Made by a program: the position numbers and the translations under genes. 64,000 nucleotides of DNA, from positions 4,573,786-4,637,785 of the forward strand of contig NZ_JAGIOO010000001.1 in the NCBI RefSeq assembly GCF_017876755.1, given 5' to 3'. Below are positions 57,151 to 64,000 of the stretch, piece after piece. Source of the DNA: Crossiella equi (GTDB lineage: Bacteria; Actinomycetota; Actinomycetes; Mycobacteriales; Pseudonocardiaceae). A model generated the notes under the pieces. It saw only the letters and a program-made list of their open reading frames with translations. It made no database searches and had not been told where the DNA came from. Each line of letters begins with the position of its first letter. Position 1 is the stretch's first letter.

Positions 57151-57671
57151 CCCAATTTCTCCATTTCGGTACCCGACCCGGACGGTTCGAGTTGCGACAC
57201 GTCGCCGTTGGCGCGCCAATGGGGAAACTCACCCCGGGAACGGCATCCCGTCCCAGGTAACCGGCCATCACAGAGTCCGTTGACTCGTGAGCTGTGAGGA
57301 GTCCACAGGCCCGGCCCATCCCACATGGTGTCTACGTTCCGGACCCGCTCCTCTCGCAGACTTATTATCTGCAAATTTCACACTGCAATTTGGCAAATTG
57401 AAATCCTTCGGGTGATTCCGCGCACCAAAAGCACAGGCCATCCGGAGCAGCGCCTATCCGCCTAATACCAGCCAGCTGCGGAAGAAAGGGTGACAGGAGC
57501 ACTCGGCCGACAACACCATCGGCTCAGCGGACGGCGGCCACCAATGGCGCAGCGTTCTCAAGACAACATCGCGACCGGTTGGCACGCGCTCGCGGCCAGG
57601 TCCACCCGACTGGCCGAACGCCGAATCCCTCGAACCAGGCACTGACAATGCGGCACACGCCGCCGGATCCG
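57151..57671. other. Gene-free, AT-rich promoter interval
   Basis: This 521-base gap holds the leader and promoter of the three-gene operon and the 3' flank of the S33 peptidase gene. Around 57350-57430 the base composition falls sharply below the rest of the window. Short open frames here (for example 57093-57374 and 57454-57648 on the minus strand) lack good ribosome binding sites and are not called. Confidence 0.5.
57356..57400 (-). promoter_or_regulatory. AT-rich promoter with two inverted repeats
   Basis: GCAGA (57356-57360) pairs with TCTGC (57368-57372), and CAATTT (57386-57391) with AAATTG (57395-57400). On the minus strand TTGCAG and TAATAA are about 15 bases apart and could be -35 and -10 boxes for the operon starting at 57150. 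Confidence 0.45.
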
Positions 57672-59078
57672 TCAGCCGGAGGCCGGGCAGGAGGCCGTGC
57701 CGGGGACTCCGGTCAGCAGGTAGGTGTCGACGGCCGCGCGGTTGCAGGCGCCCCGGTGGTAGACGCCGTGCCCCGCACCCTCATAGGTGTGCAGGGCCGC
57801 GCGCGGGCCCAGCTGCCGGGCCAGGCCCTGGGCCCAGGCGTAGCCGGTGGTGGGGTCATGGCGGGCGCCGACCAGCTGGAGGACCGGGCCCCTCGTCACC
57901 CGGGCCGGGCGCTGGGGGTTGGTGGCCGGGGGCCAGCCCACGCAGTCCAGCAGGGCTTCGCGCAGCTCCGGGGAGTAGCGCATCAGCGGGGCGGCGGCGC
58001 GTTCGGCAGCCACCACGCGGTTCAGCTCGGCCAGGTTCCCCGGGCGCAGCTGCCAGTCCTGGCAGAAGACCGCGGTGCGGCCGTTCGGCTGGGTGCCCTC
58101 GGAGGGGGCCGCGGTCGAACGTGGTCCGGGGGCGGCGGCGGGCTTGCCGATCTTGAGCTGGGACAGCCAGGTGGCGAAGGACGGGTAGTCCACGCGGGCG
58201 AAGGCGCCGTAGGCCCGGCTGATCACGTAGCGGTCCCCGATGGGGATCTCACCGAACTCCAGCAGCTCGCCCCGGTCGCTCGCCGCCAGGGCGTCGCGCC
58301 AGAACGCCAGGACGTCCCGGCCGTGGAGCGCGCACGTGGTGTCGCCGGTGCACCAGCGGGCGAACTCGTGCAGGGAGTCCTCCGCGGCGGCCGCGGCCGT
58401 GGCGGCCAGGGCGGTCATGTCCAGGCTGTGGTCCATCACCGAGTCCAGGACCATGCCGCGCACGTGGTCGCCGTACCGCTCCGCGTACTGCTGGCCGATC
58501 AGCGTGCCGTAGGAGACGCCGAAGAAGCTGATCTTGGACTCGCCCAGCGCACGGCGCAGCGCGTCCAGGTCAGCGGCCACCTCGCGCGTGCCCACCCGGT
58601 CGAACAGCGGGCCGGACCGAGCGCGGCAGTCGGCGCGCAGCTCCCGGTTGTAGGCCACCAGGCCCTGGAACTCCGCCTCGGTGCGCGGCAGCTCGCGGGG
58701 CTTGCGGTCGAGCACCTCGGTCGAGCAGCGGATCGGGCTGCTGCCCGCGATGCCCCTCGGGTCGAAGCCGACCAGGTCGTAGCGTGCCAGCACGTCCGGG
58801 GAGAACAGCCGGTTGGCGTCCAGGGCGAAGTTCGCGCCGGAGGCACCGGGACCGCCCGGGTTGAGCACCAGCACGCCGATGCGCTGCTGCGGCCGGGTCG
58901 CGCGGCGGCGGGTGACCGCGAGGTCCACCAGGGGCAGCCGCAGCGTCGCGCAGTCGGCGGTGGCGTCCTGCGCGCACGGCGTCCAGGCCAGCCGGGGAGC
59001 GGCCTGGACTGGGACGACGGGGGTGGCGAGCAGTGCGGCCACCACCACGGCGAGGACTCCGCGCATGCCGCCGATCAT
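57672..59078 (-). CDS. Secreted S33 family tripeptidyl aminopeptidase-like hydrolase
   Basis: Exported alpha/beta hydrolase of 468 residues related to Streptomyces SlpD/SlpE and tripeptidyl aminopeptidases. The signal peptide ends at VVPVQAAPR. The oxyanion segment is LNPGGPGASG, nucleophile Ser in GVSYGTLIG, Asp in GARHDPTTGY and His in GAGHGVYH. Conserved cysteines at TPCAQD, ADCATL, WCTGDTTC and near the C-terminus suggest disulfides. ATG 59078 is used; ATG 59066 is in frame as well. A 22-base palindrome lies just upstream, shared with the divergent MazG-like gene. Confidence 0.9.
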   Translation of the reverse strand: MIGGMRGVLAVVVAALLATPVVPVQAAPRLAWTPCAQDATADCATLRLPLVDLAVTRRRATRPQQRIGVLVLNPGGPGASGANFALDANRLFSPDVLARYDLVGFDPRGIAGSSPIRCSTEVLDRKPRELPRTEAEFQGLVAYNRELRADCRARSGPLFDRVGTREVAADLDALRRALGESKISFFGVSYGTLIGQQYAERYGDHVRGMVLDSVMDHSLDMTALAATAAAAAEDSLHEFARWCTGDTTCALHGRDVLAFWRDALAASDRGELLEFGEIPIGDRYVISRAYGAFARVDYPSFATWLSQLKIGKPAAAPGPRSTAAPSEGTQPNGRTAVFCQDWQLRPGNLAELNRVVAAERAAAPLMRYSPELREALLDCVGWPPATNPQRPARVTRGPVLQLVGARHDPTTGYAWAQGLARQLGPRAALHTYEGAGHGVYHRGACNRAAVDTYLLTGVPGTASCPASG

Positions 59079-59085
59079 ACCACCC

Positions 59086-59107
59086 TTTCACTACTGAACT
59101 AGTGAAA
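59086..59107. promoter_or_regulatory. Palindromic operator between S33 peptidase and MazG-like gene
   Basis: TTTCACTA (59086-59093) and TAGTGAAA (59100-59107) are perfect eight-base inverted arms with a six-base spacer. The site begins eight bases upstream of the peptidase start and ends 24 bases before the divergent GTG, so a bound repressor would cover both promoters. Confidence 0.6.
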
Positions 59108-59131
59108 TCAGGGCCGCCATAACCTGGTCGG

Positions 59132-59506
59132 GTGGAGCTGACCGAGATGCAGGCGATGCTGTCGAAGTTCATCAGCGAACGGGACTGGGACCGGTTCCAC
59201 ACGCCGAAGAACCTGGCCATGGCCCTGGTCGGCGAGGTGGGCGAGCTGGCCGAGGTGTTCCAGTGGCTCACCGACGAGGAGGCCGAGCAGGTCATGACCG
59301 ACCCGGAGCGGGCGGTGAAGGTGCGGCACGAGATGGCCGACGTGCTGTCCTACCTGCTGCGCCTGGCCACGGTCTTGGACGTGGACCTGGAGGCCGCGCT
59401 GCGGGAGAAGGGCCAGGTGAACGTGGCGCGCTACCCGGTCGAGCGGAGCAAGGGCCACATGACGAAGTACACGCGGCTCAGTCCGGCGCCCGAAGCGCGA
59501 GGCTGA
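59132..59506 (+). CDS. MazG-like nucleotide pyrophosphohydrolase
   Basis: All-alpha NTP pyrophosphohydrolase of 124 residues of the RS21-C6/dCTPase type. The metal-binding motifs are GEVGELAEVFQW and HEMADVLSYLLRLA (Glu-x3-Glu and Glu-x2-Asp), and the N-terminal helix has ERDWDRFHTPKNLAM. It probably hydrolyses non-canonical dNTPs such as modified dCTP to the monophosphate. The GTG start lies six bases behind TAACCT, a leaderless pattern. The end overlaps the convergent membrane protein by 29 bases. Confidence 0.9.
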   Translation: MELTEMQAMLSKFISERDWDRFHTPKNLAMALVGEVGELAEVFQWLTDEEAEQVMTDPERAVKVRHEMADVLSYLLRLATVLDVDLEAALREKGQVNVARYPVERSKGHMTKYTRLSPAPEARG

Positions 59507-59876
59507 CCGACAGCACCACCAGCACGGTGGCCACCAGCGCCCCGCCGACCAGCCACCAGCCCGGCGCCGCGGTCACCGCCGCGCAGAAGAGCAGGCCCAG
59601 CCCGAACCCGCCGACCGCCGAGGCGGCGAACACGATGCGCTCACCGAGGCAGCGCCGGATGGCGGGCAGGTACCGGATGAGCAGCACGTTGAGCCAGGCC
59701 AGGCCCGAGGCGCCAACCCCGAGCCCGGCCAGGTCGATCGTGGTGAGGCTGCGGTCCGGGCCGAACTCGACGAGCGCGCCTCCAACGACCATCGGTCCGT
59801 CCAGCGGGGAGGCGATCAGCAGCACCCCGAGCACGACCAGCAGTCCGGCGACACCCAGCTGGGCCCGCACCCGCAT
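59478..59876 (-). CDS. Hypothetical four-helix membrane protein
   Basis: Protein of 132 residues with hydrophobic segments at about 8-24, 50-68, 82-104 and 108-128 and a short basic loop (YLPAIRRCLGER). It resembles no family I can name. It starts three bases after the nuclease stop on the same strand, so it may be cotranscribed with it, and it overlaps the convergent MazG-like gene. Confidence 0.65.
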   Translation of the reverse strand: MRVRAQLGVAGLLVVLGVLLIASPLDGPMVVGGALVEFGPDRSLTTIDLAGLGVGASGLAWLNVLLIRYLPAIRRCLGERIVFAASAVGGFGLGLLFCAAVTAAPGWWLVGGALVATVLVVLSVSLALRAPD

Positions 59877-59879
59877 CGA

Positions 59880-62357
59880 TCAGTTCCCCCCAGGCCGCAG
59901 GCAGTCCGCCAAGTCCTCGAGCGCGTCCAGCAGGGCGTTGCCGGTGCGTGGGCGGAAGCGTACGACCTGCGGGTCGTGGTCGCTGGCCTGGACGTGGAAC
60001 TCGGCGTTGATGTGCACGACGTCGAGGTCCGCGCGCTTGGCCAGCTTGCTGTTGACCAGGATGTGGTCCAGCGTCTGGGAGTTGCCGTCGAAGACGTAGC
60101 TGTAGCGCTCGCCCGGCGGCAGGTCGTTCATCGGCGCGTGCAGCACCGGCCCGTCCAGCAGCGTGCGCAGCGCCGGGGAGAAGACGAAGTCGTTGAGGTC
60201 ACCGGCGATGACGAGGTTGGCGTCGCGGTCGGTGGCCCGCAGCGAGTCGGCGAAGGACCGCAGCAGCGCGGCCTGCTTGAGGCGCTGCACCTCCGAGCTC
60301 CGGTTCGGCTCCTGGAACCGGCCGTGCAGTGGCTGGTCCCCGCCCTTGGAGGCGAAGTGGTTGGCCACCACGAACACGGTGCGGCTCAACGGCCCGCGCG
60401 CGGGGAACCGGAACTCCCCGGCCAGCGGCTTGCGGCTGTTCGCCCACGCCTCGTTGGCGGGCTCGATCCGCCCCGGGGACACCGACAGCTGCGCCCGGCC
60501 GTGCCTCTTCTCCACCGTGACGGGCGTGTTCGCGTCGCCGCCCGGACGGTCCACGAAGGACACCCGGGCCGGGTTGAACAGGAAGCCCACGCGGATGTTG
60601 CCGCCGGGCTGCCCGCCGTCCTGGTCGTCGTTCGGGTTGATCTGGCGCCACTCGTACTTGGGCCCACCCGCGGTCACGATGAACTCGGTGAACTTCTTCA
60701 GCGTGGCGTCCGCGGAGACCACGGCGTCGTTGGCGGGCCCGTTGTCGTCCTGGATCTCCTCCAGCACCACGACGTCCGGGCTGGCCAGGTGCTTCACGAT
60801 GCCCTCGGCGAGCTGGGTGAACTTCGCCGCGTCGTCCACCGGCGACAGGTTCTCCACGTTGTAGGTGGCGACCGCGAGCTCGTGCTCCTTCTGCTTGCGG
60901 GTCACCTCCCGGACCAGCCCGCCCGGCACGTGCTCGCCGAGCGCGCTGGCCTGCAGCACGTAGCCGCCGAAGCGGTTGTAGTCCAACGGTCCCTCGGTCA
61001 CGCCGCGCAGCAGGTCACCGACATCGGCCTTGGGGAACGGCCGCTGCGCGAACGGCAGCAGCGACTCGACCTTGAGCCGCCCGGTGTTGGCCTCGGCGTA
61101 GCCGGTGTAGTTGGTGCCACCGCGCGCGGTGGCGTTCTGGGCTGGCTTGCTGGTCACCCAGAGGGCGTTGAACCCGTCGGTCGCGCCGACGACGCGGGCG
61201 TCGTCCACCCGCAGCCGCATGCCCTCGCGGGACTCCAGGAAGTCCAGGCCGTACTTGCCGGGCTCCAGCGGCAGCGCCTCGATGGTGCCGCCGGGCGAGG
61301 CGGTCAGCACGGCGGGCACGGTGTCCGGCTTGAGCACCTCGGCGGCGGGCAACGGCTTGCCGCTGCCGAGCACGTTCCAGGTGGCCTTGGTGAGCTGGGT
61401 GACCGACTGGTTGGGCGTGGTCTGCGGGGTCTCCCCGGACGCGGTCGGGTAGAACTCGGCCACGGTGCCGGTGACCAGCACGTCGTCGCCGACGGCGACC
61501 GCCGGGGTGGTCGGCCCGGTGAAGACGAACAGCCCCTCGCTGGTGCGCGGGTCGCCGTCCGGCGCGGTGTCCTGCACCCAGAACCCGCGTGCGGACCCGA
61601 ACGACCGCACCGCGGTGACGACCCCGGGCACCTCGACCAGCTTGTCGCGCAGCGGCGAGATCCGGGTGGTGCCCTGCACCTGGTGGATGCGGGCCTTCTG
61701 GGGCGTCGGGCCGGGCTCGCCGCCGCCGGGGCCCTCGCCCTTGGCGTTGACCGGCGTCGGGTCCCCGGTGGCCAGGTCGGCGGAGTTGTCGTCGGTGTCG
61801 ACGAGCGTGCGCCGGGCCGAGGAGGTGGCGTTGGCCGTGGCGGCGGCCGGGCTGCCCTCGCGCACGGTGGCGCCGCCGTACCCGACCAGGTCCCGGATGC
61901 GGGCGTCGGCGGCGCAGTCCGCGGCGGTGAGGCAGGTCAGCGGCTCGGTGCCCTGCACGAGCGCGACGGTGCCCGCGGTCCCGGACATGTTGGTGGTCCC
62001 GGTGGCGTCGGGCGTGGGCAGCGCGGTGGTGCCGCCGGCGCCCTTGGCCAGCCCGAGCAGGTACCGCTTGCCGACTCCCAGCGAACCGGTGAGCGGCGTG
62101 GCCTGCCACCGACTGGTCGGCGACGGGCTGGCGGACAGGTACTGCACGCTCCACCCGGCGAGGGGGACCTCGGTGGTCCCGGCGTTGGCGAGTTCGACGA
62201 AGTCGGACGTCAGGGTCGCTCCGGCATTGCCGCCCCCGCCGTAGACCTCGGCGATGAGGGCACCGGCAGACGGCGCGGCGACGGCACTCAGGGGCAGGGT
62301 GACTGCCGCGCAGGTGACGGCAACCAGGGGTAAGGCGACGCGGCGGCGGTAGCTCAT
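59880..62357 (-). CDS. Secreted multidomain nuclease (LTD + OB-fold + endonuclease/exonuclease/phosphatase)
   Basis: Extracellular ExeM/NucH-like enzyme of 825 residues. A signal peptide ends near SAVAAPSAG. A lamin-tail domain (~30-200; EVYGGGGNAGATLTSDFVEL, GWSVQYLS) comes first, then a Gly/Pro linker and an OB-fold region (~225-330). The EEP nuclease domain starts about residue 495 (ATYNVENLSP) with catalytic EEIQDDNG, HFASKGGD, GDLNDFVF, LDHILV and SDHDPQV. It likely degrades extracellular DNA for nutrients or in matrix remodelling. ATG 62357; the downstream membrane protein starts three bases after its stop. Confidence 0.92.
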   Translation of the reverse strand: MSYRRRVALPLVAVTCAAVTLPLSAVAAPSAGALIAEVYGGGGNAGATLTSDFVELANAGTTEVPLAGWSVQYLSASPSPTSRWQATPLTGSLGVGKRYLLGLAKGAGGTTALPTPDATGTTNMSGTAGTVALVQGTEPLTCLTAADCAADARIRDLVGYGGATVREGSPAAATANATSSARRTLVDTDDNSADLATGDPTPVNAKGEGPGGGEPGPTPQKARIHQVQGTTRISPLRDKLVEVPGVVTAVRSFGSARGFWVQDTAPDGDPRTSEGLFVFTGPTTPAVAVGDDVLVTGTVAEFYPTASGETPQTTPNQSVTQLTKATWNVLGSGKPLPAAEVLKPDTVPAVLTASPGGTIEALPLEPGKYGLDFLESREGMRLRVDDARVVGATDGFNALWVTSKPAQNATARGGTNYTGYAEANTGRLKVESLLPFAQRPFPKADVGDLLRGVTEGPLDYNRFGGYVLQASALGEHVPGGLVREVTRKQKEHELAVATYNVENLSPVDDAAKFTQLAEGIVKHLASPDVVVLEEIQDDNGPANDAVVSADATLKKFTEFIVTAGGPKYEWRQINPNDDQDGGQPGGNIRVGFLFNPARVSFVDRPGGDANTPVTVEKRHGRAQLSVSPGRIEPANEAWANSRKPLAGEFRFPARGPLSRTVFVVANHFASKGGDQPLHGRFQEPNRSSEVQRLKQAALLRSFADSLRATDRDANLVIAGDLNDFVFSPALRTLLDGPVLHAPMNDLPPGERYSYVFDGNSQTLDHILVNSKLAKRADLDVVHINAEFHVQASDHDPQVVRFRPRTGNALLDALEDLADCLRPGGN

Positions 62358-62504
62358 CCGGTGCTCAAGTCCTCCCGATCGGGGTACGGGAGCAGGAATC
62401 TTGCCCTGACCGGGTGAACTTTGAAAGACACAAACCTAACGATTGCCGCAGGTCATGCCCCATGGGGCAGAACGGCCACAACCAAGGTGACGGAAACAGA
62501 AGCC

Positions 62505-62561
62505 GCGAGGGGGTCCGGGGGGCGAAGCCCCTCCGGGCGGGGTTCGGGGGCTGCGCCCCCG
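62505..62561. repeat. GC-rich hairpin cluster
   Basis: Two short hairpins occur in tandem: GGGGC-GAA-GCCCC (62519-62531) and GGGGGC-TGC-GCCCCC flanked by C/G (62545-62561). The GGGGTCCGGGGGGCGAAGC type of sequence is a common dispersed intergenic motif in high-GC actinomycetes. It lies between the nuclease promoter and tRNA-Ser and could act as a boundary or terminator. Confidence 0.6.
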
Positions 62562-62579
62562 ATGTGATGGCGAAGCAAG

Positions 62580-62610
62580 AACGGCCCATGCCTCATGGGC
62601 ATGGGCCGTT
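62580..62610 (-). terminator. Hairpin terminator of tRNA-Ser(CGA)
   Basis: Perfect 13-base arms (62580-62592 and 62598-62610) with a five-base loop lie 10 bases beyond the tRNA 3' end on the minus strand. No T run follows. Confidence 0.75.
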
Positions 62611-62620
62611 CACTTGCGAG

Positions 62621-62707
62621 CGGTGGCGGTGGGATTTGAACCCACGGAGGGCGTAAACCCTCACACGCTTTCGAGGCGTGCTCCTTCGGCCGCTCGGACA
62701 CGCCACC
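62621..62707 (-). tRNA. tRNA-Ser (CGA)
   Basis: Minus-strand acceptor arms GGTGGCG and CGCCACC pair. The anticodon stem CACGC/GCGTG frames the loop with CGA. A long variable arm and the T arm GTGGG-TTCAAAT-CCCAC are present. Discriminator is G; CCA is not encoded. Confidence 0.95.
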
Positions 62708-62770
62708 GCCGAGAACAATACCGAACGGGCCAGGCCAACCGAAATCGGGTGGCCACACGCCTCTGAGCTG

Positions 62771-62977
62771 CTACTTCTGGAACTTGTCCTTGACGTCCTG
62801 CACGGCCTCGGCGGCCTTGTCGCGGACGTCGTGCGCGGTCTCCTTGACCTCGCCCGAGAGCTGATCGCGCTTGCCCGCGGCCTCCAGCTCCTCGTTGCCG
62901 GTCATCTGGCCGATCTTCTCCTTGGCCTGGCCAACGAGCTGCTCGGCCTTGTCCTTCGCCTTGTCGAAGACGCTCAT
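62771..62977 (-). CDS. CsbD-family stress protein
   Basis: Small hydrophilic protein of 68 residues, nearly all charged helix (FDKAKDKAEQLVGQAKEKIGQ, TGNEELEAAGKRDQLSGEVK). This is the CsbD/DUF883-like pattern of general stress proteins, of unknown mechanism. ATG 62977 has GGAGGGC upstream. It stands alone between tRNA-Ser and tadA. Confidence 0.88.
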   Translation of the reverse strand: MSVFDKAKDKAEQLVGQAKEKIGQMTGNEELEAAGKRDQLSGEVKETAHDVRDKAAEAVQDVKDKFQK

Positions 62978-63079
62978 GTGGTTGCCCTCCTTCGCGCTGG
63001 TGGCCCGGCCCCGACACCGGGCCACTCACCCACTACTGAGTGCCCGTTCCACGACGGCATCACGCAGCTGTGAGGCGGC

Positions 63080-63556
63080 TCACCCGTCCCGGTGGTGGCG
63101 GAAGAACTCCTCCAGCAGGGCCCCGGACTCCTGCGCCAGCACGTCGCCGCGCACCTCCGGGCGGTGGTTGAGCCGCCGGTCGCGCAACACGTCCCACAGC
63201 GAACCGGCCGCGCCGGTCTTGGGCTCCCAGGCGCCGAACACCACCCGGGCCACCCGGGCGAGCACGATCGCGCCCGCGCACATCGTGCACGGCTCCAGCG
63301 TGACCACCAGGGTGCAGCCGTCCAGGCGCCAGCCGTCGCCGAAGGCCTTGGTCGCCGCGCGCAGCGCCAGCACCTCGGCGTGCGCGGTGGGGTCGGCCGA
63401 GGCCTCGCGGGCGTTGCAGGCCCTGGCCAGCTCGGTGCCGTCCGGGGCCAGCACCACCGCGCCGATCGGCACGTCACCGGTGGCCAGCGCGTCCCGGGCG
63501 ACGGCCAGCGCGGAGCGCATCGCGGCCAGGTCCGCCGGGCGAACCGGGCCGGTCAC
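63080..63556 (-). CDS. tadA: tRNA-specific adenosine deaminase TadA
   Basis: Zinc deaminase of 158 residues that converts wobble adenosine 34 of tRNA-Arg(ACG) to inosine. Catalytic His59 and Glu61 lie in TAHAEVLAL, and zinc ligands Cys90 and Cys93 in LEPCTMCAGA. The GTG start at 63556 overlaps the upstream gene's stop by four bases, so it is translated with its associated protein. The arrangement next to a serine tRNA is shared with mycobacteria. Confidence 0.94.
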   Translation of the reverse strand: MTGPVRPADLAAMRSALAVARDALATGDVPIGAVVLAPDGTELARACNAREASADPTAHAEVLALRAATKAFGDGWRLDGCTLVVTLEPCTMCAGAIVLARVARVVFGAWEPKTGAAGSLWDVLRDRRLNHRPEVRGDVLAQESGALLEEFFRHHRDG

Positions 63557-63966
63557 TGCTGCTGGCGCTCGGTGAGCTTGGCGAGCTCCTCGGCGAAGCC
63601 GCACCGCTGCGCGATCATCGTCAGCTGCTCGTCCGGGTACAGGTCGATGTCCTGGACGATGAGCTGGAGCTCCGGCTCGGGCAGGCCGACGTCGGTCAGG
63701 ATGCCGAAGTCACCGGTGGGCCAGATCTCCTCGTCGTCCGGGTCCGGCGGCTCGACGCGCAGCTGGTCGAGCACGTCGGCCGCGACGTCGTAGTCCAGCG
63801 CGGCACCCGTGTCGGAGAGCAGCAGGGCCACTCCGGTGGGCGCGGGCCGGATCAGGACGAAGAACTCGTCGTCGACGTCGAGCATGCCGAAGACCGCTCC
63901 CGTCGACCGGGTCTTGCGCAACTCGGTGATCGCCGCGTCCAGGTCGGTCAGCGCCGCACTGTCCAT
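63553..63966 (-). CDS. tRNA adenosine deaminase-associated protein
   Basis: Acidic protein of 137 residues that is found directly upstream of tadA across actinobacteria and is named only for this linkage. Its features are AVFGMLDVDDEFFVLIRP, ALDYDVAADVLDQLRVEPP and a strongly acidic PDPDDEEIWPTGDFGIL. No catalytic motif is visible. The likely role is a partner or modulator of TadA. The stop overlaps the tadA GTG (GTGA). The start is ATG 63966, 34 bases from the window edge. Confidence 0.88.
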   Translation of the reverse strand: MDSAALTDLDAAITELRKTRSTGAVFGMLDVDDEFFVLIRPAPTGVALLLSDTGAALDYDVAADVLDQLRVEPPDPDDEEIWPTGDFGILTDVGLPEPELQLIVQDIDLYPDEQLTMIAQRCGFAEELAKLTERQQQ

Positions 63967-64000
63967 CGACGTGCACCGCCAACGGCCTTCTTCGCGAACG

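Noticed and set aside
55949-57283. Long plus-strand open frame (444 codons) opposite the three-gene operon
   Set aside because: It crosses tRNA-Ser sequence and has Arg/Pro-rich, low-complexity composition typical of antisense frames in GC-rich DNA. The minus-strand genes have ribosome binding sites and GTGA junctions.
57093-57374. 93-codon minus-strand frame beginning at an ATG in the AT-rich promoter
   Set aside because: It overlaps the better supported gene starting at 57150 (GGAG at eight bases) in another frame and has no ribosome binding site.
57454-57648. 64-codon minus-strand frame in the gap before the S33 peptidase
   Set aside because: No ribosome binding site, atypical composition and no recognisable similarity.

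Overview
The window is very GC-rich, uses many GTG starts, and carries marP, whiB4, ponA2, a crp-type regulator and the ask-asd-leuA block. This points to an actinomycete of the Pseudonocardiales/Mycobacteriales line, most likely a Pseudonocardiaceae-type soil actinomycete; the genus cannot be fixed from the sequence. From memory, the gene order strongly resembles three blocks of the Mycobacterium tuberculosis chromosome: Rv3669-Rv3683 (holin-like protein, marP, NUDIX, thioredoxin-like, nth, crp, metallo-beta-lactamase fold, RidA, two ArsA-like ATPases, whiB4, ponA2, phosphoesterase), Rv3708c-Rv3710 (asd, ask, leuA) and Rv3715c-Rv3721c plus Rv3752c-Rv3753c (recR, ybaB, amidase, dnaX, tadA). 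It is therefore largely conserved core chromosome, with insertions of lineage-specific genes.

Layout. 1-6 kb: truncated nhaA, a holin-like membrane protein, the translationally coupled nth-tlpA-nudix-marP operon, then crp with a strong terminator. 6.3-14.4 kb: an MFS transporter, a secreted or anchored protein, an orphan beta-clamp (DnaN) paralogue, hydrolases, an oxidoreductase and a TPR protein, then RidA and a DUF4177-like protein. 14.4-21.5 kb: paired ArsA-like ATPases, whiB4, ponA2 (with a candidate Crp box in front of it), a YqeY protein, a metallophosphoesterase and tRNA-Pro(CGG). 21.6-31.5 kb: penicillin acylase family enzyme, S9 peptidase, Dps, DUF1707-like protein, FMN reductase, a Fur-type regulator coupled to a catalase, a second MFS transporter and a TetR regulator. 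31.5-43.9 kb: an SDR behind twin TetR-type operators, gluconokinase, asd-ask (with an internal start for a beta subunit), leuA behind a leader-peptide attenuator, topoisomerase IB, DedA, GH25 lysozyme and a class II aldolase. 43.9-49.7 kb: a five-gene dipeptide/oligopeptide ABC importer. 49.9-56 kb: kinase-recR-ybaB, amidase, dnaX, SRP RNA, a Cys-rich protein, a cyclodeaminase-like protein and tRNA-Ser(GGA). 56-57.7 kb: a small translationally coupled three-gene operon of unknown function behind an unusually AT-rich promoter. 57.7-64 kb: secreted S33 peptidase, MazG-like protein, large secreted nuclease, tRNA-Ser(CGA), CsbD, tadA and its partner.

Themes. Envelope and stress functions dominate: MarP, PonA2, WhiB4, Crp, catalase with its Fur-type regulator, Dps, peptidoglycan amidase and lysozyme. 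Many genes are joined by 4-base start/stop overlaps. At least eleven starts sit 6-7 bases behind a TANNNT box, which suggests abundant leaderless transcripts. The least explained parts are the 56.2-57.2 kb three-gene operon, the DnaN paralogue and the TPR/winged-helix protein at 12.4 kb. No CRISPR array, insertion sequence, integrase, rRNA or replication origin was seen.
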